Source: Leptospira langatensis | GTDB lineage: Bacteria; Spirochaetota; Leptospiria; Leptospirales; Leptospiraceae | Reading direction: 5' to 3' | NCBI RefSeq assembly: GCF_004770615.1 | Contig: NZ_RQER01000011.1 | Span: forward strand, 524,357 to 588,356 | DNA length: 64,000 nucleotides | Shown here: one piece after another, positions 41,020-49,679 of the stretch | How positions within the stretch are numbered: position 1 is the first letter of the stretch | Layout of the letters: each line of letters starts with the position of its first letter | Made by a program: the position numbers and the translations under genes | Notes under the pieces: generated by a model | What the model was told of the DNA's origin: nothing | The model's input: only the letters and a program-made list of their open reading frames with translations | Databases searched by the model: none

Positions 41020-41892
41020 TCAGAAATTTGGAAAGCTAGCTTCCCATTGAGCTAAGAAGAATGCAAATGCCTGCTCCGATCTAAGGACAGCTTTTGAAAG
41101 TCGAACAGGTTGGATCTTCTTCTCATGAAAGAATGCGATTTCTCTCTTGGTCCAGCCTGGCTCCGGGCCGAGTAGAATAGAAACTGGGCCAGTGGATCCA
41201 ACTTCAAATGATTCAGACTTACTCTCCGGAAATCCTTTCTTTGAGCTTATAGGATCCTTCCTGGAAAGATCGCCATATGCATTTTCTGATCTAGATAGAT
41301 CTCTTCGGATGTCCTCTTTGTATTCTGAAAGGAGAAGTCCTTTCTTATCCAAATAGAAGGCCGGACCTTTTATCGTTTCGCATCTCTCCTTAAGACTCTT
41401 GTCTCGAACAGGCGCTTTGCCTTTTTCCGGCAGGCTAAAGCCCAATTCCAGCTGAGGAAGATAGATATTCCCGCCTTGCTCCATTCCTGAGTGCAAGGTT
41501 TCTTGTACGTGTTTTTCTCTCCAGATAGGGGAGGTCAGATATTCCTTTCTAGAAAGGTCCGCAAAGCGAAATTCGAGGGAATGGATTCCCCATACTCCTG
41601 CAAGATGCAGTATCTTCTCCACAGTGGGAGGGCGTTGCACAGAAGAGATGAATTGCAATCGGGGACTTCTTCTTTTGGGTTGTAGGATCGGAGTGTAGAT
41701 CCCTTTGATCTTATCCGAAGAGATCTCTCTGATCCTGAAAAGTCCAAGGCTCTCGTTGATCAGGCCTGCCTTGATAGAGTCTCCCTTTTCTTTCTTTAAT
41801 ATATTCTGAATATGATGGATCTTTTCAGAGGAGAGAATTTTCCATTCACCGAAAGATGATCTCTCTTTCGGATCCAGGAGTAAAATATTCAT
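41020..41892 (-). CDS. rsmE: 16S rRNA m3U1498 methyltransferase (RsmE family)
   Basis: SPOUT-family rRNA methyltransferase. Signals are the N-terminal PUA-like region (HHIQNILKKEKGDSIKAGLINE), SVQRPPTVEKILHLAGVWGIHSLEFR in the middle, and the knot motifs LLGPEPGWTKREIAFF and LSKAVLRSEQAFAFFLAQWE. At 290 residues it is about 45 longer than usual. The excess is a charged insert near residues 178-225. The last motif reads LRSEQA instead of LRTETA. The start shares one base with the upstream stop. Confidence 0.85.
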   Translation of the reverse strand: MNILLLDPKERSSFGEWKILSSEKIHHIQNILKKEKGDSIKAGLINESLGLFRIREISSDKIKGIYTPILQPKRRSPRLQFISSVQRPPTVEKILHLAGVWGIHSLEFRFADLSRKEYLTSPIWREKHVQETLHSGMEQGGNIYLPQLELGFSLPEKGKAPVRDKSLKERCETIKGPAFYLDKKGLLLSEYKEDIRRDLSRSENAYGDLSRKDPISSKKGFPESKSESFEVGSTGPVSILLGPEPGWTKREIAFFHEKKIQPVRLSKAVLRSEQAFAFFLAQWEASFPNF

Positions 41893-42407
41893 TAGGTGTC
41901 GACTTGAGGACGGGTTTCGTTTTCCTCAGGCTCTTCTTGTGGTTGGATAGGAGATTTTTCTTGTAATGGATTCCACTGCTGTTGGTTCGGAGAATCGTTC
42001 CAATCAACGGAAGAATAGAAGCAGGCCCGAACAATACCGACGAATATCAATGCGAATAGAATATACTTAGCGAGCATGGGACCAAATCCGGAACTAGGAG
42101 TATAGCTTTCTCTTTGTCCGGGAGAATTCGGGCTTTCCCAGCCTAAGGAATCGTTCTTCTTAAATTTAGAACGAATGCGATCGAAGGAGTTTCGTAGAAA
42201 ATAAAAAAATCCCCGAATAGAACGAGGATTCCCTTTGTTAGGATCTTGCCCGGGCGAATCGTATCTTCCGCCTCTAAAGCTGGCAGGATCTTCAGGATCG
42301 AATACAAAAGAATGATAACATCTAGGGCACCGAACGGTCAGCCTTCCCAAATCCAAGGGAATTCTGAGCTCGGTGCCACAAGAGGAACAAGGAACAATGT
42401 ACCGCAC
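41892..42407 (-). CDS. Zinc-ribbon membrane protein
   Basis: Protein of 171 residues. The N-terminus has a four-Cys zinc ribbon of the MJ0042 type (CSSCGTELRIP, VRCPRCYHSFVF). A basic, Ser/Pro/Gly-rich linker follows, then one membrane helix (about 108-128). The C-terminal tail is Gln/Pro/Glu-rich. No function can be assigned. It sits directly before rsmE and right after the secreted protein gene. Confidence 0.65.
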   Translation of the reverse strand: MRYIVPCSSCGTELRIPLDLGRLTVRCPRCYHSFVFDPEDPASFRGGRYDSPGQDPNKGNPRSIRGFFYFLRNSFDRIRSKFKKNDSLGWESPNSPGQRESYTPSSGFGPMLAKYILFALIFVGIVRACFYSSVDWNDSPNQQQWNPLQEKSPIQPQEEPEENETRPQVDT

Positions 42408-43232
42408 TTAGTACTTCAAGGACTCCTTGAGAGTATTAACGTTCTCTTTGTAGTTCTCGTTTCCTAATTGATCGTTATAATCGAAGATCTTGGTAAAGAG
42501 TCTGTCGAAATTATCCAGATGTTTGATATAGAAGGTCTTCTTGAAAGAGTTACGGATAGGGTGGGTCTTAGTATTTTCTACATTAGACAATACATATTTA
42601 CCGACACCTTTTTCACTAGGAGTTTCAGGGCGGTTCCACTCAGGATAGCCGTTCTTTTGGTAGAAAAGTTCGATCTTTTCGTTATGAGCCGGTTGATCAT
42701 TTGGTGAACGATCAATGATCTCGGAAACGGATTTGTCTTCGATCTGGAAGTTATTTTTGTAAACTCGGCTGATGATCTTAGAGATCTTACGAGGAGGTTC
42801 CATTCTTGGATCCGGATCATTCGAGTTCGGTCCTTCGAAGTAGATCTCCATGTATTTGGAAAGTCCACCTTGGACAACTCTTCCTTGGCCTCTTTCCTCG
42901 TCCTTAATGAAATCGTAAACTTCTACACGAATACAGTTATTAGCCGTATCTTCCTGAGCATTGCTTGCTGCAGGAACGCACTCGTCATTATTCGCTTTTC
43001 CTTTGAATAGAACGGTGCGGAAGGGAAGGATACGTACTTTCATTTTCATGAGTACGGTATGACGTTTCAGCCTTTCATTGAGAGCGGTAACTCTTTGGTC
43101 TAGACCCTTTTCAGTGTCCAGAATGGCCGCTCCAACTTGGCCATCTTCTTTCTTTTGAGCTTGGTTGTCTTGAGCGTTGAGTATGCCAACAATCGAGAAG
43201 ATCGCCAGGCAGAATGCTATTTTGCGTTTCAT
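42408..43232 (-). CDS. Secreted protein, possible flagellar-sheath (Fcp-like) component
   Basis: Exported protein of 274 residues with a clear signal peptide (cleavage after LNA, near 20). The mature part has an N-terminal helix (ILDTEKGLDQRVTALNERLKRH), a beta-rich core with two Cys (NNDECVPA, NNCIRVEVYDF), and a helical C-terminus (HLDNFDRLFTKIFDYNDQL). It belongs to no family I can name with certainty. Size, secretion and position near fliN make a Leptospira flagellar-coiling protein (FcpA/FcpB) a reasonable hypothesis. Confidence 0.6.
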   Translation of the reverse strand: MKRKIAFCLAIFSIVGILNAQDNQAQKKEDGQVGAAILDTEKGLDQRVTALNERLKRHTVLMKMKVRILPFRTVLFKGKANNDECVPAASNAQEDTANNCIRVEVYDFIKDEERGQGRVVQGGLSKYMEIYFEGPNSNDPDPRMEPPRKISKIISRVYKNNFQIEDKSVSEIIDRSPNDQPAHNEKIELFYQKNGYPEWNRPETPSEKGVGKYVLSNVENTKTHPIRNSFKKTFYIKHLDNFDRLFTKIFDYNDQLGNENYKENVNTLKESLKY

Positions 43233-43358
43233 TGTACCCTATTCCTTGGTCTCTATGCAGAATTGGATTTCTTCGAAAACCGAGAAAACCCTGTCTCTAG
43301 TATCGGAAAAATAGACTCCCGATTAAATCCAAGACTTACATTTTCGAGAGGAAAACTG

Positions 43359-44654
43359 CTATTTTCCGGATTTTGAGCTCGTTTCCAAATACAGTTCATA
43401 CGGGGGAGGAGCCGGTTTCAATCCTTTTTCGATTAGACTCGCAGCCCAGCGTCTTTCCACAAAATCGCAAAAATCCCGTAAATCCCTACCGGAAAAAGAC
43501 TCCAAGCGTTGCGATATTGTTATGCGTTCTGGTTCGGTCAGTTGTTTTGCATAATTTCCTAATATAGCCGCTCTTTCCCTTTCATTAGGTAAAGGGAATA
43601 GAACGGAACGATCGAATCTGGACAGAAGTGCCTTATCCAGGTCCTGTTTTCGGTTCGTGGCTCCTAGGGTGATTGATTTTTGTCCCCCCTCGAAACCGTC
43701 GAGTTTCCGTAAAAGCACGGATAGAATATTCCTTGTGGCTTCAAATAAACCGTCATCCCGAGAACCTGCTAAGGAATCGATCTCGTCCAGAAATAAGAGG
43801 CAGGAGGGAAAGAGGGAGGCCACATCGAATACATAGGCCATATTCTGGGCGCTTTCCCCATAATATTTACTTAAAATAGATTCCACTGGCACGTAGATGA
43901 GAGGGATATCCGTCATACAGGAGATCACCTTGGCCATAGTGGTCTTTCCGACCCCAGGTTCTCCTTCCATAAGAATGGCCCTGGGTTTGGTCCTACCGGG
44001 GAATTTACGAGTGAGTTTGGCGACTTCTTCCAAGGTCCCAGGAGATTTTAGGGGAAGGATAATCGATTCCAGGATCTGTCTTTTCACATCTTCGTAACCG
44101 GCGATCGAATCGAAGGTTACCCAGTCTCCCTTCTTCTTTGCCTCTTGCGGATCGAAGACGTCGATTCCCAATCGTAATAAAAGTTCCTTTGGATTTTGGA
44201 CCGACTCTTGTTTAGAAAGTCTCAGGTATTTGAAAAGATCGATTGCAGCGAAGATCTCTTCCCGATGGAAATCTCCTTTCTTAGTGATCTCGATCTTGCT
44301 TTGGTTCCTTCCCGAATAAAAACGAAACTTAATATTATCCAGGATATTCTTGGTTTCGAACAAATTCTCATTCAACGCTTGGAGACAGCAGTATCCTGGT
44401 TCGAAAGTATGGATCCTAAGATTCTCTATATGATTTCGGACAATATGAAAGCAGTCCAGTAACTGGGTCTTATCTGCTCCCGGAATAGGAAATTCTATCT
44501 TTAGATCCTTCTTCTCGGGAAGAAAGGAGGGGAGTTGGGCTTCCGGGACCCCGGCTTCCTTTAATTCTCCGTACAGAAGTGCCTTGGCTTGGGTAAAATC
44601 TAAAATATTGCCTGAACTGGGACGGGCAGGCGGGTTCCAATCTTCTGGTTTCAT
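43359..44654 (-). CDS. AAA-family ATPase
   Basis: Cytoplasmic ATPase of 431 residues. A helical N-terminal region of about 200 residues is followed by the AAA module: Walker A MEGEPGVGKTTMAK, Walker B CLLFLDEIDSLAGSRDDG, a sensor-1 region GATNRKQDLDKALLSRFDR with the Arg finger, and a C-terminal lid. It resembles the katanin/spastin/Vps4-type single AAA proteins of bacteria; the target is unknown. I chose ATG 44654, which follows CCGGAGAAAG. Starting further upstream would overlap divergent fliN. Confidence 0.85.
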   Translation of the reverse strand: MKPEDWNPPARPSSGNILDFTQAKALLYGELKEAGVPEAQLPSFLPEKKDLKIEFPIPGADKTQLLDCFHIVRNHIENLRIHTFEPGYCCLQALNENLFETKNILDNIKFRFYSGRNQSKIEITKKGDFHREEIFAAIDLFKYLRLSKQESVQNPKELLLRLGIDVFDPQEAKKKGDWVTFDSIAGYEDVKRQILESIILPLKSPGTLEEVAKLTRKFPGRTKPRAILMEGEPGVGKTTMAKVISCMTDIPLIYVPVESILSKYYGESAQNMAYVFDVASLFPSCLLFLDEIDSLAGSRDDGLFEATRNILSVLLRKLDGFEGGQKSITLGATNRKQDLDKALLSRFDRSVLFPLPNERERAAILGNYAKQLTEPERITISQRLESFSGRDLRDFCDFVERRWAASLIEKGLKPAPPPYELYLETSSKSGK

Positions 44655-44735
44655 GCTTTCTCCGGGAGAATTTCTCTTGTATAATCTGTCGGTTCGGTCG
44701 AAGAATTTAGAAAGAACCTTTGGAGGCAAACCCTT

Positions 44736-45254
44736 ATGGGTGAAGGATCCCTTTCCCAAGACGATATAGACGCACTCTTAACAGGCTCCAGTCCTGGGGG
44801 CGGAGGCGGTGGCTCTGCTGATTTTAATTTAAGTGGGGAATTGGATTCTCTTCTAGGCGATCCAAGCAGTGGAGGAGGAGGAAGTTCTTCTGGCGGAGGT
44901 GGTGGTGCACCCTCGTTCGCGGATATTGCTGCGGCTCTGGGACCCTCTGCGGCTCCCGCTCCTCCCAAAACAAGTTCTCGTTCTAGTTCCGTTTCTTCCA
45001 ATACTGCAAACTTAAATCTGTTACTAGATGTAAACATCGCTCTTACAGTAGAGTTGGGCAGGACCAATATGTACATCAAGGATGTTCTAGGTCTAAACGA
45101 AGGTGCCGTGGTGGAATTGGACAATGCGGTCGGAGAGGACTTGGATATTCTTGCCAATGGTAAGTTGGTAGGAAAAGGAAAATTAGTGATCCTGGACGAC
45201 TATTACGGGATTCGGATCACTGAGATCGTGGATCCTTCTCGACGATTGATGTAA
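44736..45254 (+). CDS. fliN: Flagellar switch protein FliN with FliM-type N-terminus
   Basis: C-ring protein. The last 80 residues are a SpoA/FliN domain (LNLLLDVNIALTVELGRTNM, LGLNEGAVVELD, GKGKLVILDDYYGIRITEIVD). The N-terminus reads LSQDDIDALLTG, the motif that in FliM and FliY binds phospho-CheY. A Gly/Ser/Pro-rich flexible linker (about 18-85) joins them. The length of 172 residues exceeds a minimal FliN (about 110-140). GGAGG precedes the ATG, and a strong terminator follows. Confidence 0.93.
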   Translation: MGEGSLSQDDIDALLTGSSPGGGGGGSADFNLSGELDSLLGDPSSGGGGSSSGGGGGAPSFADIAAALGPSAAPAPPKTSSRSSSVSSNTANLNLLLDVNIALTVELGRTNMYIKDVLGLNEGAVVELDNAVGEDLDILANGKLVGKGKLVILDDYYGIRITEIVDPSRRLM

Positions 45255-45266
45255 ATCCAACGGGAG

Positions 45267-45300
45267 AGTTCCGGATCACAGATGCGATCCGGAACTTTTT
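45267..45300 (+). terminator. Terminator after fliN
   Basis: An 11-bp stem (arm AGTTCCGGATC, 8-base loop) followed by TTTTT. Confidence 0.9.
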
Positions 45301-45315
45301 ATAGTCCTTCCGGAT

Positions 45316-46248
45316 CTAAGACTTCTTCTCTTCGCTTCCTAAGACTGCCTTCATTACGGATTTGAAATTCGATAGGTTTAAGGGGAGTACTAACTCCGTT
45401 CCTTCCTGGCCTAACTTCTCCACTTCCTTAATGAATCTCTGAGCGATCCGGAGTTTGACCGCTTCCTTTCCGCCCTTGGTCTGGATGGCACTTGCCAAAA
45501 GCTCGATCCCTTTTGCAGTAGCAACAGCAATGGATTCGATCTCGGAAGCAAGACCTTCTGCCTCGTTGATCCTTTTTTGCTTTTCACCTTCGGACTTATT
45601 GATGGCTTCTTCCTTGATCCCCAAGGAGCGGTTGATGCGAGAATCCCTATCTCCTTCAGAAAGAGAGATCTGGGCTTTCTTTGCGATTTGGGCCTTCTTC
45701 TCCCTTTCCATAGCCTCTATCACAGATTTAGGAGGAGCGATATTTACGATCTCATAACGATTGACCCGGACTCCCCAAGGTTCCGCCGCTTGGTCCAGTA
45801 CTTCTAGGATCTTGCTGTTGATGACTTCTCTCGTCTCAAATGTAGTGTCCAGATCCATGGTTCCAATAATCGCTCTCATGGTAGTCTGCACAAGTTGAGT
45901 GACTGCGAAATGATAGTCCTCAATTCCGTAGCTTGCTTTCTGAGGATCCAAGACCCTCAAATACAAGATCCCGTCCATCTCCACTTTCACGTTGTCTTTG
46001 GTGATGCAGGTCTGAGGAGGAACGTCTATGGATTGCTCCTTTAGAGTATGGTAATATGCATCCGAGTCTAGGAACGGAATGAGAATATGGAATCCTGCGT
46101 GAAGGGTTCTACTGTATTTTCCGAGTCGCTCTACGATAATGCATTCTTGAGCGGATACGATCCGAACGGAACGATAGATCTTATAGGCGAAGTACAAAAA
46201 GAATCCGAACCAAAATATGGTGAGAAAAACATCGATTACTGTGGACAT
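45316..46248 (-). CDS. SPFH/stomatin-like membrane protein (second of tandem pair)
   Basis: Stomatin/QmcA-type protein that probably oligomerises on the inner membrane. Its 310 residues have an N-terminal membrane helix, the SPFH domain (ECIIVERLGKYSRTLHAGFHILIPFLD, IDVPPQTCITKDNVKVEMDG) and a coiled-coil tail with SEGEKQKRINEAEG repeats. ATG 46248 has AAGGA nine bases upstream and follows the paralogue's stop by 4 bases. It is part of the nfeD-SPFH-SPFH run. Confidence 0.92.
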   Translation of the reverse strand: MSTVIDVFLTIFWFGFFLYFAYKIYRSVRIVSAQECIIVERLGKYSRTLHAGFHILIPFLDSDAYYHTLKEQSIDVPPQTCITKDNVKVEMDGILYLRVLDPQKASYGIEDYHFAVTQLVQTTMRAIIGTMDLDTTFETREVINSKILEVLDQAAEPWGVRVNRYEIVNIAPPKSVIEAMEREKKAQIAKKAQISLSEGDRDSRINRSLGIKEEAINKSEGEKQKRINEAEGLASEIESIAVATAKGIELLASAIQTKGGKEAVKLRIAQRFIKEVEKLGQEGTELVLPLNLSNFKSVMKAVLGSEEKKS

Positions 46249-46252
46249 TTTC

Positions 46253-47182
46253 TTATTCCTTGCCGGCACCTAAGTCCGGGATCTTATTCGTTACCTTGGA
46301 AAGCCCTTCGAAGACCCCCACAATATTCGCCATCTCGGTAGGAAGCACAGTTGTCTTGGCTTTCTGTAAGATCTCTCCTAATCCGGAAAGATAGTCTTCT
46401 GTGATCTGTAGATTCACAGCCTCTGTGCCTCCGTCTTTTCCGATGGACTCCGAGATCATCTGGATCCCTTTCGCTTTTGCTTTGGCAATGAACTCGATTT
46501 CCTTTGCCTTTCCTTCGGCTTCGTTGACCTTTTTGATCTTTTCTCCTTCGGAAAGATTGATCGCTTCCTGTCTTTCTCCCATGGAGCGATTGATCCTAGA
46601 AACCTTCTCACCTTCGGAGATAGTGATCTCAGCTCTCTTGACCCGTTCTGCTTTTACCTGCTCTTCCATCTCATGCAGGATTTCTTTTGGAGGGGAGATA
46701 TTCTTGATCTCGTAGCGAGTGACCTTGATCCCCCAAGGATCGGTAGCCTCGTCCAAGGCTCTCACAACATTCGCATTGATATCGTCCCTTTCGGAGAAGG
46801 TATGGTCGAGCACCAGTTTACCAATCTCTGAACGAAGAGTTGTCTGAGCCAACTGAATGGTTGCGCTCAGATAATTCTCTATCTCGTAAGAAGCCTTATA
46901 TGCATCCATGATCCGGATATATAGGATCCCATCCACTAAGATGGAAACGTTATCCTTGGTAATACATGTCTGCGGAGGAATATCGATCGCGATCTCTTTC
47001 AGGTTCTGTCTGTACTTGACCTGATCCAGGATCGGGATGAGAAAATGAAAGCCTGCACCCAAGGCTCCTCGGAAGACTCCCAGACGTTCCACAACAAAAC
47101 TGTAATTTTGTGGGACGATGATGAAGGTCTTCGACACCAGATAGATCAAGGCGATAAACGCCAAAGTGAAAATTAGGAACAT
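46253..47182 (-). CDS. SPFH/stomatin-like membrane protein (first of tandem pair)
   Basis: Paralogue of the next gene downstream, 309 residues. It shows a membrane helix, NYSFVVERLGVFRGALGAGFHFLIPILD, IDIPPQTCITKDNVSILVDG, and a helical tail with SEGEKIKKVNEAEGKAKEIE. The two copies align along their whole length but are clearly diverged, so this is an old duplication that may form mixed rings. NfeD is encoded just upstream. Confidence 0.92.
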   Translation of the reverse strand: MFLIFTLAFIALIYLVSKTFIIVPQNYSFVVERLGVFRGALGAGFHFLIPILDQVKYRQNLKEIAIDIPPQTCITKDNVSILVDGILYIRIMDAYKASYEIENYLSATIQLAQTTLRSEIGKLVLDHTFSERDDINANVVRALDEATDPWGIKVTRYEIKNISPPKEILHEMEEQVKAERVKRAEITISEGEKVSRINRSMGERQEAINLSEGEKIKKVNEAEGKAKEIEFIAKAKAKGIQMISESIGKDGGTEAVNLQITEDYLSGLGEILQKAKTTVLPTEMANIVGVFEGLSKVTNKIPDLGAGKE

Positions 47183-47211
47183 ATTTGTACCCTTCCAATC
47201 TCCTATTTTTA

Positions 47212-47685
47212 TTATTGTATTTCGGGGAATTCCAAAGGCTCGACTATGAAAGTGAGATTTTCCCTTTCTATGATCTTAGCTCTCTTTCCGGCAGGGATCC
47301 TTTTTGATTTGCTGATCGCGTCCCATTCGGTGCCTTGGAATAAGATACGTCCGCCTCTTCTTTCCACTAGGACATCTTTGGAAACGGAGACGATCCGACC
47401 CGGTCCTTCGTCGGGGCTGAGAGTAGCCGTTTCGCTCGCCGAAGGAAAGAATTTTCTGAGAAAGGTTCCGCCGATCAGTATCAAAATTCCGGAAAGGGCC
47501 GCCCAGATCGCAGCTTGTGTCCCGATTCTTAAATCTATGAAATAGGAAAGTGCTCCCACGATCACCCCAGAAAGTCCTAAAAAGAAAACAAAGGTTCCTG
47601 GGACAAAAAGCTCTGCGATCATGAGGAGGATCCCTGTACCGATCCAGAGATAAGAAAGTGTATGTCCGTCTTGAAAAAAGTCCAT
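47212..47685 (-). CDS. NfeD-family protein (short form)
   Basis: Protein of 157 residues with two to three membrane helices (about 10-75), then an OB-fold domain (GRIVSVSKDVLVERRGGRILFQGTEWDAIS, GKRAKIIERENLTFIVEP). Short NfeD proteins partner with stomatin-like SPFH proteins, and the two SPFH genes follow directly. No protease domain is present. It is probably an adaptor of a membrane microdomain complex. Confidence 0.92.
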   Translation of the reverse strand: MDFFQDGHTLSYLWIGTGILLMIAELFVPGTFVFFLGLSGVIVGALSYFIDLRIGTQAAIWAALSGILILIGGTFLRKFFPSASETATLSPDEGPGRIVSVSKDVLVERRGGRILFQGTEWDAISKSKRIPAGKRAKIIERENLTFIVEPLEFPEIQ

Positions 47686-47755
47686 GCTCCGGTTTATTGA
47701 AAGGGGAAAATTCTATTTTCAAAAACATTCCCGTCCATATTCTTAGCGGGAAACG

Positions 47756-48193
47756 ATGAGAAAAATATGGATTCGTCTTGGAATAGGGCTAGGGGTCGTA
47801 TTCCTCGCTCTTCAGTTAATCCCCGTACGTCCTCCGTTAGGAATGAATGCTAATGAAATCAAAACGGAAGAACGAGTCAAAAAGATTTTGAGAAGGTCCT
47901 GTTACGACTGTCATTCGGATCTGGTCCAATGGCCTTGGTATTCAAAGGTTTTTCCTGTTTCCCTATATATCGCTCATCATGTGGAAGAAGGGCGAGAGGA
48001 ACTGAATTTTTCCGAATGGGAAACGTTGATTGCAGCCAAAAAAGCAGATAAGGCCGAAGAGATCCTAGAGGAGATTGAAGATGGGGCAATGCCTCCTAAA
48101 GAGTATATCTTCCTCCACTCGGATGCAAAATTAGATAAGGAAGAAGTAGAGATCATAAGGGATTGGCTACAAACCTTCTCCGAGAAAGAATAG
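47756..48193 (+). CDS. Haem-binding domain protein
   Basis: Protein of 145 residues with an N-terminal signal anchor and one c-type haem site, CYDCH, in RRSCYDCHSDLVQWPWYSKVFPVS, the hallmark of the small Haem_bd family. AIAPPKEY-type residues here read DGAMPPKEYIFLH, and a C-terminal helix follows. It is likely periplasmic and redox-active; its partner is unknown. It is followed 32 bases later by argH. Confidence 0.88.
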   Translation: MRKIWIRLGIGLGVVFLALQLIPVRPPLGMNANEIKTEERVKKILRRSCYDCHSDLVQWPWYSKVFPVSLYIAHHVEEGREELNFSEWETLIAAKKADKAEEILEEIEDGAMPPKEYIFLHSDAKLDKEEVEIIRDWLQTFSEKE

Positions 48194-48225
48194 ATCGCAA
48201 GATGATCTAAAAGAAAGTAAATTCG

Positions 48226-49641
48226 ATGCAAAAAAAAGAAGAAGGCAACGCTAAACTCTGGGGAGGCAGATTCAAGGAATCCGCTTCTCCCATCATGGAA
48301 AGGATAGGGGAATCCGTTTCCTTCGACAAAAAATTGTACAAGGAAGATCTGGAAGGAAGCAGGGCTCATGCAAAGATGCTTCATAAGATCGGCATACTGA
48401 ATGCGGAAGAGTTAAAGCAGATCCTAGAAGGCCTTGCTCAAGTAGAGTCAGAAATAGAATCCGGAAATTTCAAATATAGTTCCGAGCTAGAAGATATTCA
48501 TATGCATATCGAATCCAGGCTTACGGAACTCAAAGGCGAGGTCGGAAAGAAGCTCCATACAGCCAGGTCTAGAAACGATCAGGTGGCCCAGGATACTCGT
48601 CTCTATGTTCGGAACAGGATCCTAGAGATCCAAGAGCGTCTGGAGTCCTTAAGAAAAGCATTATATACTCGGGCTTCAGAGAATGTGGATACCATTATTC
48701 CAGGTTATACCCATTTGCAGGTGGCACAGCCGGTTCGTGCCTCTCATTTTCTACTCGCATACTTCTGGATGTTTACTCGGGATACGGAGTTCTTCGAGTT
48801 TGCCAAGGAGAATGCGAACCTACTCGTTTTAGGCTCCGGTGCCATGGCTGGAGTGAACTACCAAAATGATCGGGATTTTCTTGCTTCCGAATTGAAAACG
48901 AACGGGATTTCCCCGAATAGTATGGATGCCGTTGCGAGTCGAGACCATTTATTGCAGTTCTTATTTGCAGCCACCCAAACAATGCTGCATGCTTCCCGGT
49001 TCTGTGAAGATATCATTCTATATTCTTCTCAGGAGTTCGGGCTCGTCAAACTGCCGGATTCTTTGACTACAGGTTCTTCTATCATGCCTCAAAAGAAGAA
49101 TCCGGATATCGCCGAATTGATCCGAGGAAAATCGGCAAGGGTTGCCGGAAATCTAAATCATCTGATCGGACTTCTGAAAGGATTGCCTTTAACTTACAAT
49201 CGGGACTTGCAAGAAGATAAGCTCGCGGTCTTCGATGCTGTGGAAACTGTTCTTATCAGTTTAGAGGGATTAGAGGCAATGGTTTCCGAGATGCAATTCC
49301 GTCCGGAAAGAGGGGAACGCTCCTTGAAGGAAGGGTTTGCTACCGCTACCGATCTCGCCGATTATTTGGTGGGAGAAAAGAAGATCCCGTTCCGAACGGC
49401 TCATGAACTTGTAGGAAGACTCGTATCCGAATGTGTAGAAAGAAAAGAAAACCTTTTCACCATTCCGGAAGAGATCCGTACCAAGATCTCTCCTCATTTC
49501 TCCGGAAAAGAATATGAAAAGGCAGTCAGTCTGGAATTGTCCGCAGACAAAAAGGCGAGTTACGGTGGAACCGCAAGATCTAGACAGCTAGAACAGTTGG
49601 AACTGGCTAGAAAAAGCCTGGAATCATCTTCAAAAAATTGA
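48226..49641 (+). CDS. argH: Argininosuccinate lyase
   Basis: Last step of arginine synthesis, splitting argininosuccinate into arginine and fumarate. Its 471 residues carry KLWGGRF at the N-terminus, HTARSRNDQVAQDTRLY, PGYTHLQVAQPVRASHFLLAY and the superfamily signature GSSIMPQKKNPD with the catalytic Ser. The ATG follows the haem protein gene closely. Confidence 0.97.
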   Translation: MQKKEEGNAKLWGGRFKESASPIMERIGESVSFDKKLYKEDLEGSRAHAKMLHKIGILNAEELKQILEGLAQVESEIESGNFKYSSELEDIHMHIESRLTELKGEVGKKLHTARSRNDQVAQDTRLYVRNRILEIQERLESLRKALYTRASENVDTIIPGYTHLQVAQPVRASHFLLAYFWMFTRDTEFFEFAKENANLLVLGSGAMAGVNYQNDRDFLASELKTNGISPNSMDAVASRDHLLQFLFAATQTMLHASRFCEDIILYSSQEFGLVKLPDSLTTGSSIMPQKKNPDIAELIRGKSARVAGNLNHLIGLLKGLPLTYNRDLQEDKLAVFDAVETVLISLEGLEAMVSEMQFRPERGERSLKEGFATATDLADYLVGEKKIPFRTAHELVGRLVSECVERKENLFTIPEEIRTKISPHFSGKEYEKAVSLELSADKKASYGGTARSRQLEQLELARKSLESSSKN

Positions 49642-49679
49642 ATGCATCCAAGGATTGGATCATCTAAAAGGAATAAAGA

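Noticed and set aside
44651..45157. Minus-strand Pro-rich frame of 168 codons across fliN
   Set aside because: It is the reverse complement of the Gly/Ser-rich linker of FliN and overlaps a well-supported gene.
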